Origin: Rathayibacter sp. VKM Ac-2754
GTDB taxonomy: Bacteria; Actinomycetota; Actinomycetes; Actinomycetales; Microbacteriaceae
Assembly (NCBI RefSeq): GCF_009807095.1
Contig: NZ_WUCC01000009.1
Coordinates: forward strand, 117,011-181,010
Direction of reading: 5' to 3'
Length of the DNA: 64,000 bases
Below are positions 8,706 through 18,584 of this stretch, in pieces. The notes beneath the pieces were generated by a model. That model saw nothing but the letters and a program-made list of their open reading frames with translations. It was not told the DNA's origin and ran no database searches. Both the position numbers and the translations under genes were made by a program. Each line of letters opens with the position of its first letter. Positions within the stretch are counted from its first letter, which is position 1.

Positions 8706-10058
8706 GTGACTCCTCGCCGCCGCCGCACCCTCCTGCTGTCCCTCTCCTCCGTCGCGATCGGCGCGCTCGCCGCCGTGGGGTTCGCCGCCCCGGCCTCGGC
8801 CGCCTCGGCGCCGATCAGCGGGTCGATCACGTCGCCCGCCGGCGTCGCGGGGAGCCACCGCTACGTCGTGCAGGCGTGGTCGGTCGACGGGGACTCCTTC
8901 GACGAGGCGGAGCTCGCCGGCTCCACGACGACCACGCTCGCCAGCGGAGCGACGGGCGCCTACACGCTGCCGGCGCTGCCGTCCGGGTCGTACACCGTCC
9001 GCGTGCTCGAGCAGCCCGCGGGCTCCGGCGTTCCGACCGTGGCCGACGAGTTCTGGATGGACACCGACTGGGTCCGCGCGGCGACGAGCGTCGAGGTCGG
9101 CGAGTCGCCGGTCTCGGACATCAGCTTCACGCCGGAGGCCTACTCCTTCTCCTCCGCGCGGATCGAGGGCGGCGACCGCTACGCGACCTCGGTCGCGACG
9201 ACGCAGAGCGTCCAGCCCGGCGTGCCGGTCCTCTACCTCGCCAGCGGCGAGAAGTGGGCGGACGCGCTGAGCGCCGGGCCCGCGGCGGCGATCCAGGGCG
9301 GCGCGCTGCTGCTGACCGACCCGAACACTCTGTTCGCCACTGTCTCGGCCGAGATCGAGCGGCTCGCTCCGGTGAAGACCATCGTCGTCGGCAGCGAGCA
9401 GACCGTCTCGGCGGCCGTCTACTCGCAGATCGACGCCGTCGTCGGCGACCTCGAGCGGATCGGCGGCAGCGACCGCTACGACACCTCGCGGCAGATCGTC
9501 GCCGACGCGTTCCCCGCCGGATCGGCCGACGACGTGTTCCTGGCCACCGGCGGCAACTTCCCCGACGCGCTCTCGGTCGCTCCCGTGGCCAGCCGCTCGG
9601 GCGAGGCCGTGCTCCTCGTCGACGGGGCGGAGGACGACCTCGACGCGCCGACGACGGCCGCGCTGAAGCGCCTCGACCCGACCACCGCCGTGGTGATCGG
9701 CCAGGAGCCCTCGATCTCGGCGGGTATCGAGACCGCGCTGACCGCCTCCGGCGCCGTCGACGACACGACGCGCATCGGCGGACCCAGCCGCTACGCCACC
9801 AGCCGCCTCATCAACGAGGCCTTCCCCCCGGCGCCGCTCACCGACACCACGTACATCGCCTCGGGCGAGGGCTTCGCCGACGCCCTCTCGGGAGCGACCG
9901 TCGCCGCGGCGAACGGCGCCCCCATCTCGCTGAGCTACCCCTCCTGCGTGCCTGCCGAGACCGTCGACTCGCTGAAGCGCCTGCACCTCGACTACGCCTT
10001 CGTGCTCGGCAGTGAGCTGACGCTCTCTCGCGCGATCAGCACCGTCACGCCCTGCTGA
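8706..10058 (+). CDS. secreted cell-wall-binding repeat 2 (CWB2) protein, paralogue
   Basis: Tandem paralogue (450 aa) of the preceding gene, exported by a Sec signal peptide (cut near PASA, residue about 30). A shorter N-terminal beta domain (about 35-145) resembles a carboxypeptidase-regulatory/SD-repeat fold. Three CWB2 repeats run from about 150 to 447 with GGDRYATS, GSDRYDTS and GPSRYATS signatures. The terminal Cys pair (YPSC and the last residue) matches the upstream protein. The ROK kinase gene begins 13 nt after its stop, so the two may share a transcript although their functions look unrelated. Confidence 0.88.
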   Translation: MTPRRRRTLLLSLSSVAIGALAAVGFAAPASAASAPISGSITSPAGVAGSHRYVVQAWSVDGDSFDEAELAGSTTTTLASGATGAYTLPALPSGSYTVRVLEQPAGSGVPTVADEFWMDTDWVRAATSVEVGESPVSDISFTPEAYSFSSARIEGGDRYATSVATTQSVQPGVPVLYLASGEKWADALSAGPAAAIQGGALLLTDPNTLFATVSAEIERLAPVKTIVVGSEQTVSAAVYSQIDAVVGDLERIGGSDRYDTSRQIVADAFPAGSADDVFLATGGNFPDALSVAPVASRSGEAVLLVDGAEDDLDAPTTAALKRLDPTTAVVIGQEPSISAGIETALTASGAVDDTTRIGGPSRYATSRLINEAFPPAPLTDTTYIASGEGFADALSGATVAAANGAPISLSYPSCVPAETVDSLKRLHLDYAFVLGSELTLSRAISTVTPC

Positions 10059-10071
10059 CCCGGGGCGAGCA

Positions 10072-10977
10072 GTGAGCAGCACCCCCCTCCTCGTCGGCAT
10101 CGAGACCGGAGGGACGAAGGTCGTGGCGGCCGTCGCCTCCGCCGCCGCCCCCGAGACGATCCTCGCGACGACGACCCTGCCGACCCGCGGGCCGGTCGAG
10201 ACGCTGGCCGATCTCGCGGCCTTCGTGCGCGACCCGGGAGTCGACGGCACGGTCGGCGCCGTCGGCCTCGCCTCCTTCGGCCCGCTCGACGTCGACCCCG
10301 CATCGGGCGACTACGGCCGCCTCACCTCGACGCCCAAGCTCGACTGGGAGGGCACGGACGTGCTCGGCCCGATCGGCGCCGCCGCCCCGGGCGCGCGACT
10401 CGGACTGGTGACCGACGTCAACGGCGCCGCCCTGGGCGAGGCGCGCTGGGGAGCCGGGCTCGGCGTGCCCGACTTCGCCTACCTGACGGTCGGCACGGGC
10501 GTCGGCGGCGGCCTCGTCTCGAGCGGCGGCCTGCTCGCCGGCAGCGGCTGGCCCGAGGTCGCGCACATCCTGCCCCGCCGCCACCCGGAGGACCGCTTCG
10601 ACGGGATCTGCCCGTTCCACGGCGACTGCATCGAGGGCCTCGTGAGCGGCCCCGCGATCTCGGCGCGATGGGGAGTCGACGGTTCGCGCCTCGGCCCCGA
10701 CGACGCCGCCGCGAACCTCCGCTTCAGCTCCTCCTACCTCGCGCAGCTCATCACCACGCTCGCCTACGTGACCGGCGTGCGCCTGGCGATCGTGGGCGGC
10801 GGCGTCTCGAAGACGCCCGGGCTCGTCGCCGCGGTCGAGGCGGAGGCGGCGCGGCTGATGGGCGCGCCCGGCGCCACGGGCACGGGCGGCGGTCCGGTCC
10901 GCGTCGTCCGCCCGACCCTCGGCGACGAGGCCGGCGTGCGCGGCGCCCTCTCGCTGGCGGAGTCGCTGCTGCGCTGA
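10072..10977 (+). CDS. ROK-family sugar kinase (fructokinase/mannokinase type)
   Basis: Cytoplasmic ROK kinase (301 aa) that phosphorylates a free hexose with ATP. The ATP-binding GIETGGTK is at residues 9-16, a VTDVNGAALGE segment carries the catalytic Asp, and GTGVGGG follows. A zinc-type site of the form H(x)nCxxHxxC lies in the CPFHGDC region. The family resembles B. subtilis GmuE/YdhR fructokinase, which in that organism belongs to a glucomannan operon. Here it may phosphorylate mannose or fructose released by the mannoside operon upstream (inference). The GTG start follows a GGGGCGAG ribosome-binding site. Confidence 0.85.
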   Translation: MSSTPLLVGIETGGTKVVAAVASAAAPETILATTTLPTRGPVETLADLAAFVRDPGVDGTVGAVGLASFGPLDVDPASGDYGRLTSTPKLDWEGTDVLGPIGAAAPGARLGLVTDVNGAALGEARWGAGLGVPDFAYLTVGTGVGGGLVSSGGLLAGSGWPEVAHILPRRHPEDRFDGICPFHGDCIEGLVSGPAISARWGVDGSRLGPDDAAANLRFSSSYLAQLITTLAYVTGVRLAIVGGGVSKTPGLVAAVEAEAARLMGAPGATGTGGGPVRVVRPTLGDEAGVRGALSLAESLLR

Positions 10978-10993
10978 GGACTCGCCCCTCCCT

Positions 10994-11032
10994 TGCTGAT
11001 CGAGTAGCCCCTGCGGGGCTACTCGACCAGCA
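10994..11032. repeat. interspersed palindromic repeat, minimal copy (R1)
   Basis: A 39-bp near-perfect palindrome has 18-bp arms (TGCTGATCGAGTAGCCCC) and a TGC loop. It sits between two convergent genes and could act as a bidirectional terminator. It is the shortest member of the repeat family also found at 23821, 29870, 37950, 38084, 38252 and 63779. Confidence 0.85.
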
Positions 11033-11090
11033 GGGAAGGCGACGGGCGCCGACTTCTCCCCATCGCTGAGACCCGGAGCCGCTGCGGCCG

Positions 11091-11384
11091 CTAGGCGTCG
11101 AGCTCGTCGAGCTCGCGCAGGGCCTCGCGGGCGCGCTCGAGGCGGTCCGCCTCGGGCTCGTCCCACCAGGCGGGGCCGCGCTCGCCGAGGCCGTGCTTCG
11201 CGAGGCCGACGCGGCGGCGAGCAGCGGCGACGGCATCCGGGTCGCCCTTCGCGGCGCGCACACCCGAGCGCCCGCGGCCGAGGTGCGACGTCAGGGCCGT
11301 CACGACGTCGTCGGGGAGGCTCGGGTCGGTACGCCGCCACCGGCGCCCGCCGATCACGAGCCAGCGCTCGTCGTCCTCGGTCAT
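11091..11384 (-). CDS. small conserved actinobacterial protein, function unknown
   Basis: 97-aa soluble, highly charged protein. It starts MTEDDERWLVIGGRRWRRTD and has Arg/Glu-rich helices near the C-terminus. Proteins with this start are often labelled 'biopolymer transporter Tol' in Microbacteriaceae annotation, but nothing visible supports transport. The ATG overlaps the stop of the upstream gene by 4 nt, so the two are coupled. Confidence 0.8.
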   Translation of the reverse strand: MTEDDERWLVIGGRRWRRTDPSLPDDVVTALTSHLGRGRSGVRAAKGDPDAVAAARRRVGLAKHGLGERGPAWWDEPEADRLERAREALRELDELDA

Positions 11385-12082
11385 CGCGCGCGACCGTTGA
11401 CGCGGTCGCCGGTGCTCGTCAGGTCGACCTCGGCCGGCAGGGGCAGCGCCTCGATCGTCCCCTCTGCGGCGAGCGCCAGCAGGGCGTCGACCAGCTCGCG
11501 CGAGCCGCCGACCACGGTCGAGTCGAAGTCGATCTCGCTCGCGAGGTACCAGGCCCGGTCCTCGGGCCAGAGCGCCATCGGGGTCTGCACGGTCAGCCCC
11601 GACGCGTCCGCGAATCCGGAGTCGCGCGCCCAGCGGGTGTCGGTCAGCGCACGGACGTCGAGCGCGAACAGCAGGCAGTCGCGGCCCGGCAGCTCGAGGT
11701 ACGGCGCCGACGCGACGAGCCCGAAGCCCTCCCAGAACGCGGCGAGGCAGTCGTCGGGAGTCGCGGTGCTGAGCGCCAGCACTCCCGCGATCGCGGCGAG
11801 CTCGTCGAGCGGCAGCTCGCCCGTCCGCGGCGGGCTGTAGACGTCGGAGTGATCCGCGACGAGGTCGCCCCACTGGGCGAGAGGGTGCAGCACCGTGCCC
11901 TCGCGCTCGGCGACGGCGCGCCAGCGGAACCGCTCGTCCGCCCCGAGGCCGGCGGGGTGCAGGATCCGCACGGCCGCCTCGAAGACGGGCGGGACGATGC
12001 CGTCGAAGGTCCCGAAGCGGCCGAGCGCGTCGAGCACCCACCGGCCGCGCTCGACATCGGTCGCGGCGCGGAGGGGTCCCAT
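11381..12082 (-). CDS. conserved hypothetical protein
   Basis: 233-aa soluble acidic protein that I cannot assign to a named family. It has no signal peptide or membrane segment. The WP-rich segments (ALWPEDRAWYLASEIDFDS) recall actinobacterial hypothetical proteins of no known role. The start is supported by TAGCCT (minus, 12094-12089), 6 nt before the ATG, with no Shine-Dalgarno: a leaderless arrangement. That -10 overlaps the stop codon of the upstream glycosyltransferase gene. Confidence 0.75.
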   Translation of the reverse strand: MGPLRAATDVERGRWVLDALGRFGTFDGIVPPVFEAAVRILHPAGLGADERFRWRAVAEREGTVLHPLAQWGDLVADHSDVYSPPRTGELPLDELAAIAGVLALSTATPDDCLAAFWEGFGLVASAPYLELPGRDCLLFALDVRALTDTRWARDSGFADASGLTVQTPMALWPEDRAWYLASEIDFDSTVVGGSRELVDALLALAAEGTIEALPLPAEVDLTSTGDRVNGRAR

Positions 12083-12091
12083 CGCGCCAGG

Positions 12092-13416
<1,325 letters not shown>

Positions 13417-13420
<4 letters not shown>

Positions 13421-15549
13421 GACGCTCCCAGCACGAGTCCCGAGTGGAACGGGCGCTCCTGCTCGGCCGTCGCCTTCGCGTAGACGCCGGTGAGCGCCCG
13501 GGCCATGGCCCGGATCGTGTACCGCTCGGCGACCATCGCGCGGCCCCGTTCCGCGGCGTCCGCGGCGAGCGGCCCGCCGGCGAGGTCGAGGGCGCTGCCC
13601 GCGGCGCGAGCGAGAGCGGCGCGGTCGGAGGTGTCGATCAGGAAGCCGGTCACGCCGTCCTCGACGTAGGTGGCCGGGCCGCCGGTCGCCGGGGCGACGA
13701 CCACGAGCCCGGCGGCGAGCGCCTCCAGGAGTGCGATGCCGAACTCCTCCTTGACGCTCGCGCAGACGTAGGCGCCGCCCGGCGCCGAGAGCCCGGGGCG
13801 GCCGTGGCGCACGGCGCCGAGCCAGCGGGCGACCGTGCCGTTGGGCCGGTGGCCGGCGAGCAGCAGCCCGTCCGCGGCGACGGCGGCGATCCGGTCGAGC
13901 TGCTCGCGCTCGTCAGGGCTCGGGTCGGTCAGGTCGCCGCCCACGAGGACGAGGTTGGCGCGCTCGCGCAGGGCGGGATCGTGCGCCCACGCCTCCGCGA
14001 GTGCCGCCATGCCCTTGACCCGGTGCAGGCGCCCGACGCTGAGCAGCACCGGCAGCGAGCGCCGCTCCTCGGGGAGCTGCGCGAGCAGCGCGTCGAGCGA
14101 GGCGAGGTCGTCGCGCACATCGGATGCGACGACTCCCCCGGCCGCCGAGATCCGGGCCGCCTGCTCGCCGCGCTCGACGAGGCGCACGTCGATCCCCTCC
14201 GGCACGACCGTGTGGCGCTCGGGGTGGGCGGTGATGTCGATGCCGATCAGCTCGCGCATGCTCGTCGCGAGATCCTCCCGGGGGAAGAGCACGGTGTGCG
14301 CGGCGTCGGCGGCGAGCCGCTGCACCAGCCGCACCCGGAACCAGAAGTGCTCGGTCGCGTCGCGGTCGCCGAAGTCGGCGCGGGAGAGCGCCCCGGAGGC
14401 GTCGAGTCCGGCGATCAGCGCGTGCGGGTCGGGAGCGACCGTGAAGACGGTGGGGATGTCGAGCTCGCGCGCGACCGCGGCGGCCGCCAGCGAGCCGACG
14501 TCGGCCATGCGCAGGTGCAGCACATCGACGCGTCCGGCGGCGCGCAGCACGCGCCGGATCCCGCGCTCGGCGGCGACACGACGCGGCCAGGCCTGCGGCA
14601 TCGGCACGGGCAGTCCGACGAACGGCACCGGCGCGAATCCGTGGCCCGAGACGGGCAGATCGGCGAGCGCCCGCTCCGCCTCGGTCGGGGTGCCGCGCGA
14701 GAGGGTCAGCACGCGCGCGACGCCCTCGGCGCCGAGAGCGTCGCCGAGACGCACGAGCAGCGTCGCGATGCCGCCGTTGTCGCCCGCGCCGACGCGGGTC
14801 AGCGAGCCGTCGATGTCGGCGTGGACGAAGAGCTGCGCGACCGTCGGGCCGGCCTGCGAGGCGACGAGGGGAGCGCGGTCGGCGAGCGCGAGGCGGGCGA
14901 CCGCGCCGAGCTGGCCCGCGTCGTCGGCCAACCGGGTCAGGAGGAGTGCGGCGTCGTCGGACCGGCGCTCGCCCAGCGCGTCCGCAGCGGCCATCCGCAC
15001 CTCGAAGCACTCGTCGCCGTCGGCGGCGAGGTGCAGGAGGCTGCGCTCGGCGATCGCGCCCGGCACCAGTCCCAGCGTCTCGGCGTAGCGGGCGCGCACG
15101 TCGAAGTCGCGCTCGCCGATCAGGGCGCCCTCGAGCGCGAGCGAGAGGAGGTCGGGGGTCGACGGCGCCCAGAGGAGAAGGGTGCGCTGCGCGAGCATGC
15201 CCGCGAAGCCTCCCGCGCGCAGCATCCGGAGCAGCGGGCCGATCGCCGCAGGGCGGGGCAGACGGCCGCCGAAGGCCCAGGCGGCGTGCTCGCGGAGGAA
15301 CGCGCGATCGTCGGCGAGCAGCGCCAGGAGGGCGAGGTCCGCCTCCTCGTCGAAGACCTGAGCGAGCGAGTGCACCGCGGCGATGGCGGTGAGCTGGTCG
15401 GAGGGGTCGAGCGCGGCCCGCATCAGCAGGCGGACGGCGCGGCCGCCGCCGTCGCTCACCGCCGCGATGGTCAGCTCATCGGCCGCCCGGATCGCCTCGA
15501 GGAGGGTCGGAGCGCTGCGAACGGCATCGAGAACGGTCTGCACGGCCAC
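13417..15549 (-). CDS. HEAT-repeat protein fused to a GT4 glycosyltransferase
   Basis: 710-aa two-part protein. Residues about 1-235 are helical HEAT-like repeats (AAAVHSLAQVFDEEADLALL and VRMAAADALGERRSDDAALL types). Residues about 250-690 are a GT-B glycosyltransferase of family 4: a first Rossmann domain (VDVLHLRMADVGSLAAAAVA), donor-domain SVGRLHRVKG, the E-x7-E motif in EEFGIALLE, and GGPATYVEDGVTGFLID. HEAT repeats usually scaffold protein partners, so the N-terminal part may dock the coupled MGT-type enzyme or an acceptor protein (inference). The GTG start at 15549 follows AGGTGA. I do not know of a characterised homologue with this layout. Confidence 0.82.
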
Positions 15550-15643
15550 GGTTCACCTGGATCTCATCGGTACGGGGAGCAGGCCGAGACGCACTCGGCC
15601 ACCCTGAGACTGCCAAGCCGGGGGCTGGGATTTCACCTCTTGC

Positions 15644-15678
15644 GCGCGGGTCGAACCCGCGCTAGGCCGTTCTGTCAA
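15644..15678 (-). promoter_or_regulatory. TTGACA -35 box with adjacent 19-bp palindrome
   Basis: On the minus strand a consensus TTGACA (15678-15673) lies 10 nt before a perfect palindrome of 8-bp arms and 3-nt centre (GCGCGGGT/ACCCGCGC, 15644-15662). It precedes the HEAT/GT4 gene and follows the PHP gene. It could be an operator covering the -10 region or the PHP terminator; the sequence does not decide. Confidence 0.45.
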
Positions 15679-15708
15679 GGGATACCGTGCGGGCGCGAGT
15701 GATGCAGG

Positions 15709-16695
15709 TCAGGCGCGCGTCCACTCCAGCAGCCGCTCGAGCGGCCACGTCGTCACGATCCGCTCCTCGGGCACACCGAGCCGCTCGGCGCGCTCGGCCC
15801 CGTAGTCGAGGAGCCCCAGCTGCCCTGGGGCGTGGGCATCGCTGTCGATGGCGAACAGGCAGCCCGCCTCGATCGCGAGGGCGATCAGCTCGTCCGGCGG
15901 ATCCTCGCGCTCCGGTCGCGCGTTGATCTCGACCGCGGTGCCGTGATCGGCGCAGGCGCGGAAGACCGCGGCGGCGTCGAACGTCGACGGCGGGCGCGTG
16001 CCCCGCTCGCCGCTGACGAGCCGGCCGGTGACGTGGCCGAGCACGTCCGTGCGCGGATCGGACGCGGCCGCGACCAGCCGCGCCGTCATCTCGCGGCTCG
16101 GCATCCGCAGGGTCGAGTGCGCGCTGGCGACCACGACGTCGAGGCGGTCGAGCAGCTCGTCGCTCTGGTCGAGCGAGCCGTCGTCGAGCACGTCGACCTC
16201 GATCCCGCTGAGGAGCCGCAGGGGGCCGGTGTCGAGGGTCGCGAGGTGCTCCAACTGCTCCTCGAGGCGCTCGGCGCTCAGTCCGTGCGCGACGCGCAGC
16301 CGCGGCGAGTGGTCGGTGAGGGCCAGGTACTCGTGGCCGAGCGTCCGCGCCGCGTCGACCATCGCGGCGACCGGAGTCGCGCCGTCCGACCACTCGCTGT
16401 GGCAGTGCAGATCGCCGCGGAGGCGGCTCCGCAGCGCGCTGACCGGCAGCGACGCGGTTCCGCGCAGCTCGGCGAGGTAGTCGGGCACCCGCCCCTCGCG
16501 CGCCTGGCTGATCACGGTGAAGGTGGTGTCGCCGATCCCCGCGGCCCGCCGCACGGCCGCGAGGTCGTCGCGCTCGGCGTCGGGCATCGCCTCGAGCACG
16601 GCGATCGCCTTCCGGAACGCCTTGGCCCGGTACTTCGAGGCGCGCTCCTGCTCGAGCAGCGCGGCGATCTCGGCGAGTGCCGTCAGTGGGTCCAT
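15709..16695 (-). CDS. PHP-domain phosphoesterase with helix-hairpin-helix N-terminus (PolX-like, no polymerase domain)
   Basis: 328-aa metal-dependent phosphoesterase. The metal-binding motifs of the PHP fold are visible in order: DLHCHSEWSDG, ALTDHSP, GIEVDV, SAHSTLR, GHVTG, EINARPE and SDAHAPG. Residues about 1-90 resemble the helix-hairpin-helix/lyase region of X-family polymerases, but the nucleotidyltransferase palm is absent, so this looks like the exonuclease half of PolX alone. A DNA 3'-end repair role is plausible but not shown. The minus-strand TAGACC, 6 nt before the ATG, suggests a leaderless start. The MerR gene ends 31 nt upstream. Confidence 0.85.
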   Translation of the reverse strand: MDPLTALAEIAALLEQERASKYRAKAFRKAIAVLEAMPDAERDDLAAVRRAAGIGDTTFTVISQAREGRVPDYLAELRGTASLPVSALRSRLRGDLHCHSEWSDGATPVAAMVDAARTLGHEYLALTDHSPRLRVAHGLSAERLEEQLEHLATLDTGPLRLLSGIEVDVLDDGSLDQSDELLDRLDVVVASAHSTLRMPSREMTARLVAAASDPRTDVLGHVTGRLVSGERGTRPPSTFDAAAVFRACADHGTAVEINARPEREDPPDELIALAIEAGCLFAIDSDAHAPGQLGLLDYGAERAERLGVPEERIVTTWPLERLLEWTRA

Positions 16696-16726
16696 CAGCC
16701 CGGTCTACCAGAGGCTCCGCCGCCGG

Positions 16727-17488
16727 TCAGCCCCTGCCCTCGACCAGGATCCGCAGGGCGTCGCGCACGAACGCCGCGCCGGTGGCGCCTCCGTAGTGCG
16801 CGGCGAAGCGCTCGTCGGCGACGTACATCTCGCCGAGCCCGAGCAGGTACCCGTCGTCGGGGGCTCCGGAGGCGTCCCGCGGGATCCCCGGGACGGAGTC
16901 CAGCCAGCGGCGGTGCCGCTCGGCCAGCGCCTGCGCCTCGGGGCCCGCGGGATCCGCGCCCGCCTCGGCCGCGGCCGCCCAGTCGTCGGCCAGCCGCTTC
17001 TGCGAGCGCTGCCACTCCTCCTTCTCCGTCGCGCTCATCGAGCGCCACCAGCGGTCGCTGTCCGCGTACGCGGCCGACCCCCAGCGCCGCTCGACCTCGT
17101 CCTGGTACCGCGTGTGGTCGAAGCCGTCGAACATCTCGTCCGCCATGAGCTCCTCCCCTCCTCTCATCGTCGTGATCGTCCTGCGCACCGCGGCGATCCG
17201 CCGCTGCAGCAGCTCGCCCTCCTCCTCGAGCCGGTCGAGGTGCCGTTCGAGCGCCTCGGCGGCATCGGTCTCGCGGCGGAGGATCCCGGCGATCGCCGGC
17301 AGCCCCAGCCCGAGATCGCGCAGCAGCAGGATCCGCTGCAGCCGCACGAGCGCCTCGGCGTCGTAGAAGCGGTATCCGTTCGCCGCCACCCGGCTCGGCT
17401 CGAGCAGTCCCTCCGCCCCGTAGTGACGGAGGGTCCTGCTGGTCGTCCCCGCCAGGCGGGCGACCTCGGCGATCGGCCAGTCGCGCAT
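16727..17488 (-). CDS. MerR-family regulator with TipAS-like domain
   Basis: 253-aa activator. The N-terminal MerR winged helix (AEVARLAGTTSRTLRHYGAE) is followed by a coiled coil and, from about residue 120, a TipAS-type antibiotic-recognition domain (DEMFDGFDHTRYQDEVERRW, then WWRSMSATEKEEWQ). TipA-class proteins bind thiopeptides or other multidrug ligands in other actinomycetes. The ATG at 17488 was preferred over an upstream one because it follows GGGAGG and begins at the wHTH. An autoregulated promoter lies just upstream. Confidence 0.87.
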   Translation of the reverse strand: MRDWPIAEVARLAGTTSRTLRHYGAEGLLEPSRVAANGYRFYDAEALVRLQRILLLRDLGLGLPAIAGILRRETDAAEALERHLDRLEEEGELLQRRIAAVRRTITTMRGGEELMADEMFDGFDHTRYQDEVERRWGSAAYADSDRWWRSMSATEKEEWQRSQKRLADDWAAAAEAGADPAGPEAQALAERHRRWLDSVPGIPRDASGAPDDGYLLGLGEMYVADERFAAHYGGATGAAFVRDALRILVEGRG

Positions 17489-17535
17489 CGGCGCCTCCCT
17501 CGGTGCGCACCGGCGGGGTGCCGGCGACGTCTCCG

Positions 17536-17566
17536 ACGGTAGGCGTTGACGGTGCGTCAAGGTCAA
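17536..17566 (-). promoter_or_regulatory. MerR-type promoter with 19-bp spacer and operator dyad
   Basis: On the minus strand, TTGACC (17566-17561) and TACCGT (17541-17536) are exactly 19 bp apart, the stretched spacing MerR-family activators act on. Inside the spacer lies the perfect dyad TTGACG-CAC-CGTCAA (17546-17560). The start codon is 48 nt further on, so the tipA-like gene very likely regulates itself. Confidence 0.8.
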
Positions 17567-17615
17567 GGTCGTCGCCTGGTCAACTGCTGAGCAGACGTTG
17601 CCTGCGGGACAGACG

Positions 17616-17654
17616 CGATATATCGTGTCTCACACCAACTCGCGTTATATCGCG
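17616..17654. promoter_or_regulatory. two PadR-type operators
   Basis: CGATATATCG (17616-17625) is a perfect palindrome, embedded in an 18-bp near-palindrome. CGCGTTATATCGCG (17641-17654) differs from a perfect CGCGATATATCGCG by one base. The centres are 27 bp apart, and both sit 40-80 nt before the DUF4097-PadR operon. Binding by the PadR protein encoded in that operon is inferred. Confidence 0.65.
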
Positions 17655-17696
17655 TATCAGCCCCGCCCCACCCGGGCGCAGGAGAAGAGGAGCACC

Positions 17697-18584
17697 ATGT
17701 CTCTCGAGAAATGGCTCGTGCAGGCGGGCGAATCGAAGGTCGTCGACCTCGACGTCGTCCGATCGCTCAAGCTCGCCCTGGTCGGAGGTCAGATCGACGT
17801 CATCGCGCACGACGAGCCGACCGCCCGCGTCGAGGTGCACAGCGTCAGCGGCCGTGCCCTCAAGATCTCGATGGACGGCGACCGTCTCGAGATCGACCAC
17901 ATCCAGCTGCGCTGGGACACGATCGTCGACGTCGTGAAGGGCCTGGGCCGCCGCGGCGACCGCGCCGACGTCAGCCTCCTCGTCCCCCGCGGCGTCGAGC
18001 TCAAGTTCGACACCGTCTCGGCCGACGGCCTGGTCTCGGGTCTGCACAGCGACGCCCGCGTCTCGACCGTCGGCGGCGACATCGTCCTCGACGGCCTGCA
18101 CGGCGACATCGAGGTCAACACCGTCCACGGCGAGCTCTCGGTGCGCAGCCACACCGGCCGCGTCACCGCGCACACCGTCTCGGGCGACGTCACCGCCGCC
18201 GGCGACCTGACCCGCTTCTCCGTCGACGGAGTCTCGGGCAGCGTCTTCGTCGACGCCGAGGGCACCCCCGATCAGATCCAGGCCAACACCGTCAGCGGCG
18301 ACCTCACCGTGCGGATCGACGAGAGCCTCGGCGCCCGGTACCGCATCAACACCGTCTCGGGCACGCTCCAGCTCGACGGCTCCGTCGTCCGCGGCACCTT
18401 CGGCCGCGGCTACACCTCGACCACAGGCTCGCTCGACTCCCAGTGGATCGACATCGCCGCCAACTCGGTCTCGGGAGACGTCACCGTGGTCCGCCGCGTC
18501 GCCGCCCCGACCCCGGTCGACGAGCACGCCGGCTGGGGCTCGCCCGATGCAGGCGCACGCCCGACCGACGGAGGCGTGCTGTGA
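17697..18584 (+). CDS. DUF4097 beta-helix (putative adhesin-like) protein
   Basis: 295-aa protein of repeating short strands with recurring V-S-G-D turns (TVSGDVTA, TVSGDLTV, SVSGDVTV), typical of DUF4097 beta-solenoids. No signal peptide is seen, so it is probably cytoplasmic despite the 'adhesin' family name. The ATG at 17697 has GGAGAAGAGGAG upstream. Its stop overlaps the PadR gene start by 4 nt. DUF4097-PadR pairs are common in Gram-positives, but the biochemical role is unknown. Confidence 0.86.
   Translation: MSLEKWLVQAGESKVVDLDVVRSLKLALVGGQIDVIAHDEPTARVEVHSVSGRALKISMDGDRLEIDHIQLRWDTIVDVVKGLGRRGDRADVSLLVPRGVELKFDTVSADGLVSGLHSDARVSTVGGDIVLDGLHGDIEVNTVHGELSVRSHTGRVTAHTVSGDVTAAGDLTRFSVDGVSGSVFVDAEGTPDQIQANTVSGDLTVRIDESLGARYRINTVSGTLQLDGSVVRGTFGRGYTSTTGSLDSQWIDIAANSVSGDVTVVRRVAAPTPVDEHAGWGSPDAGARPTDGGVL

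Noticed and set aside
15550..15708. tRNA-like GGTTCGA/TCGAACC sequences
   Set aside because: The GGGTCGAACCCGC stretch resembles a T-arm, but no acceptor, anticodon or D arms can be built around it; it belongs to a plain palindrome.
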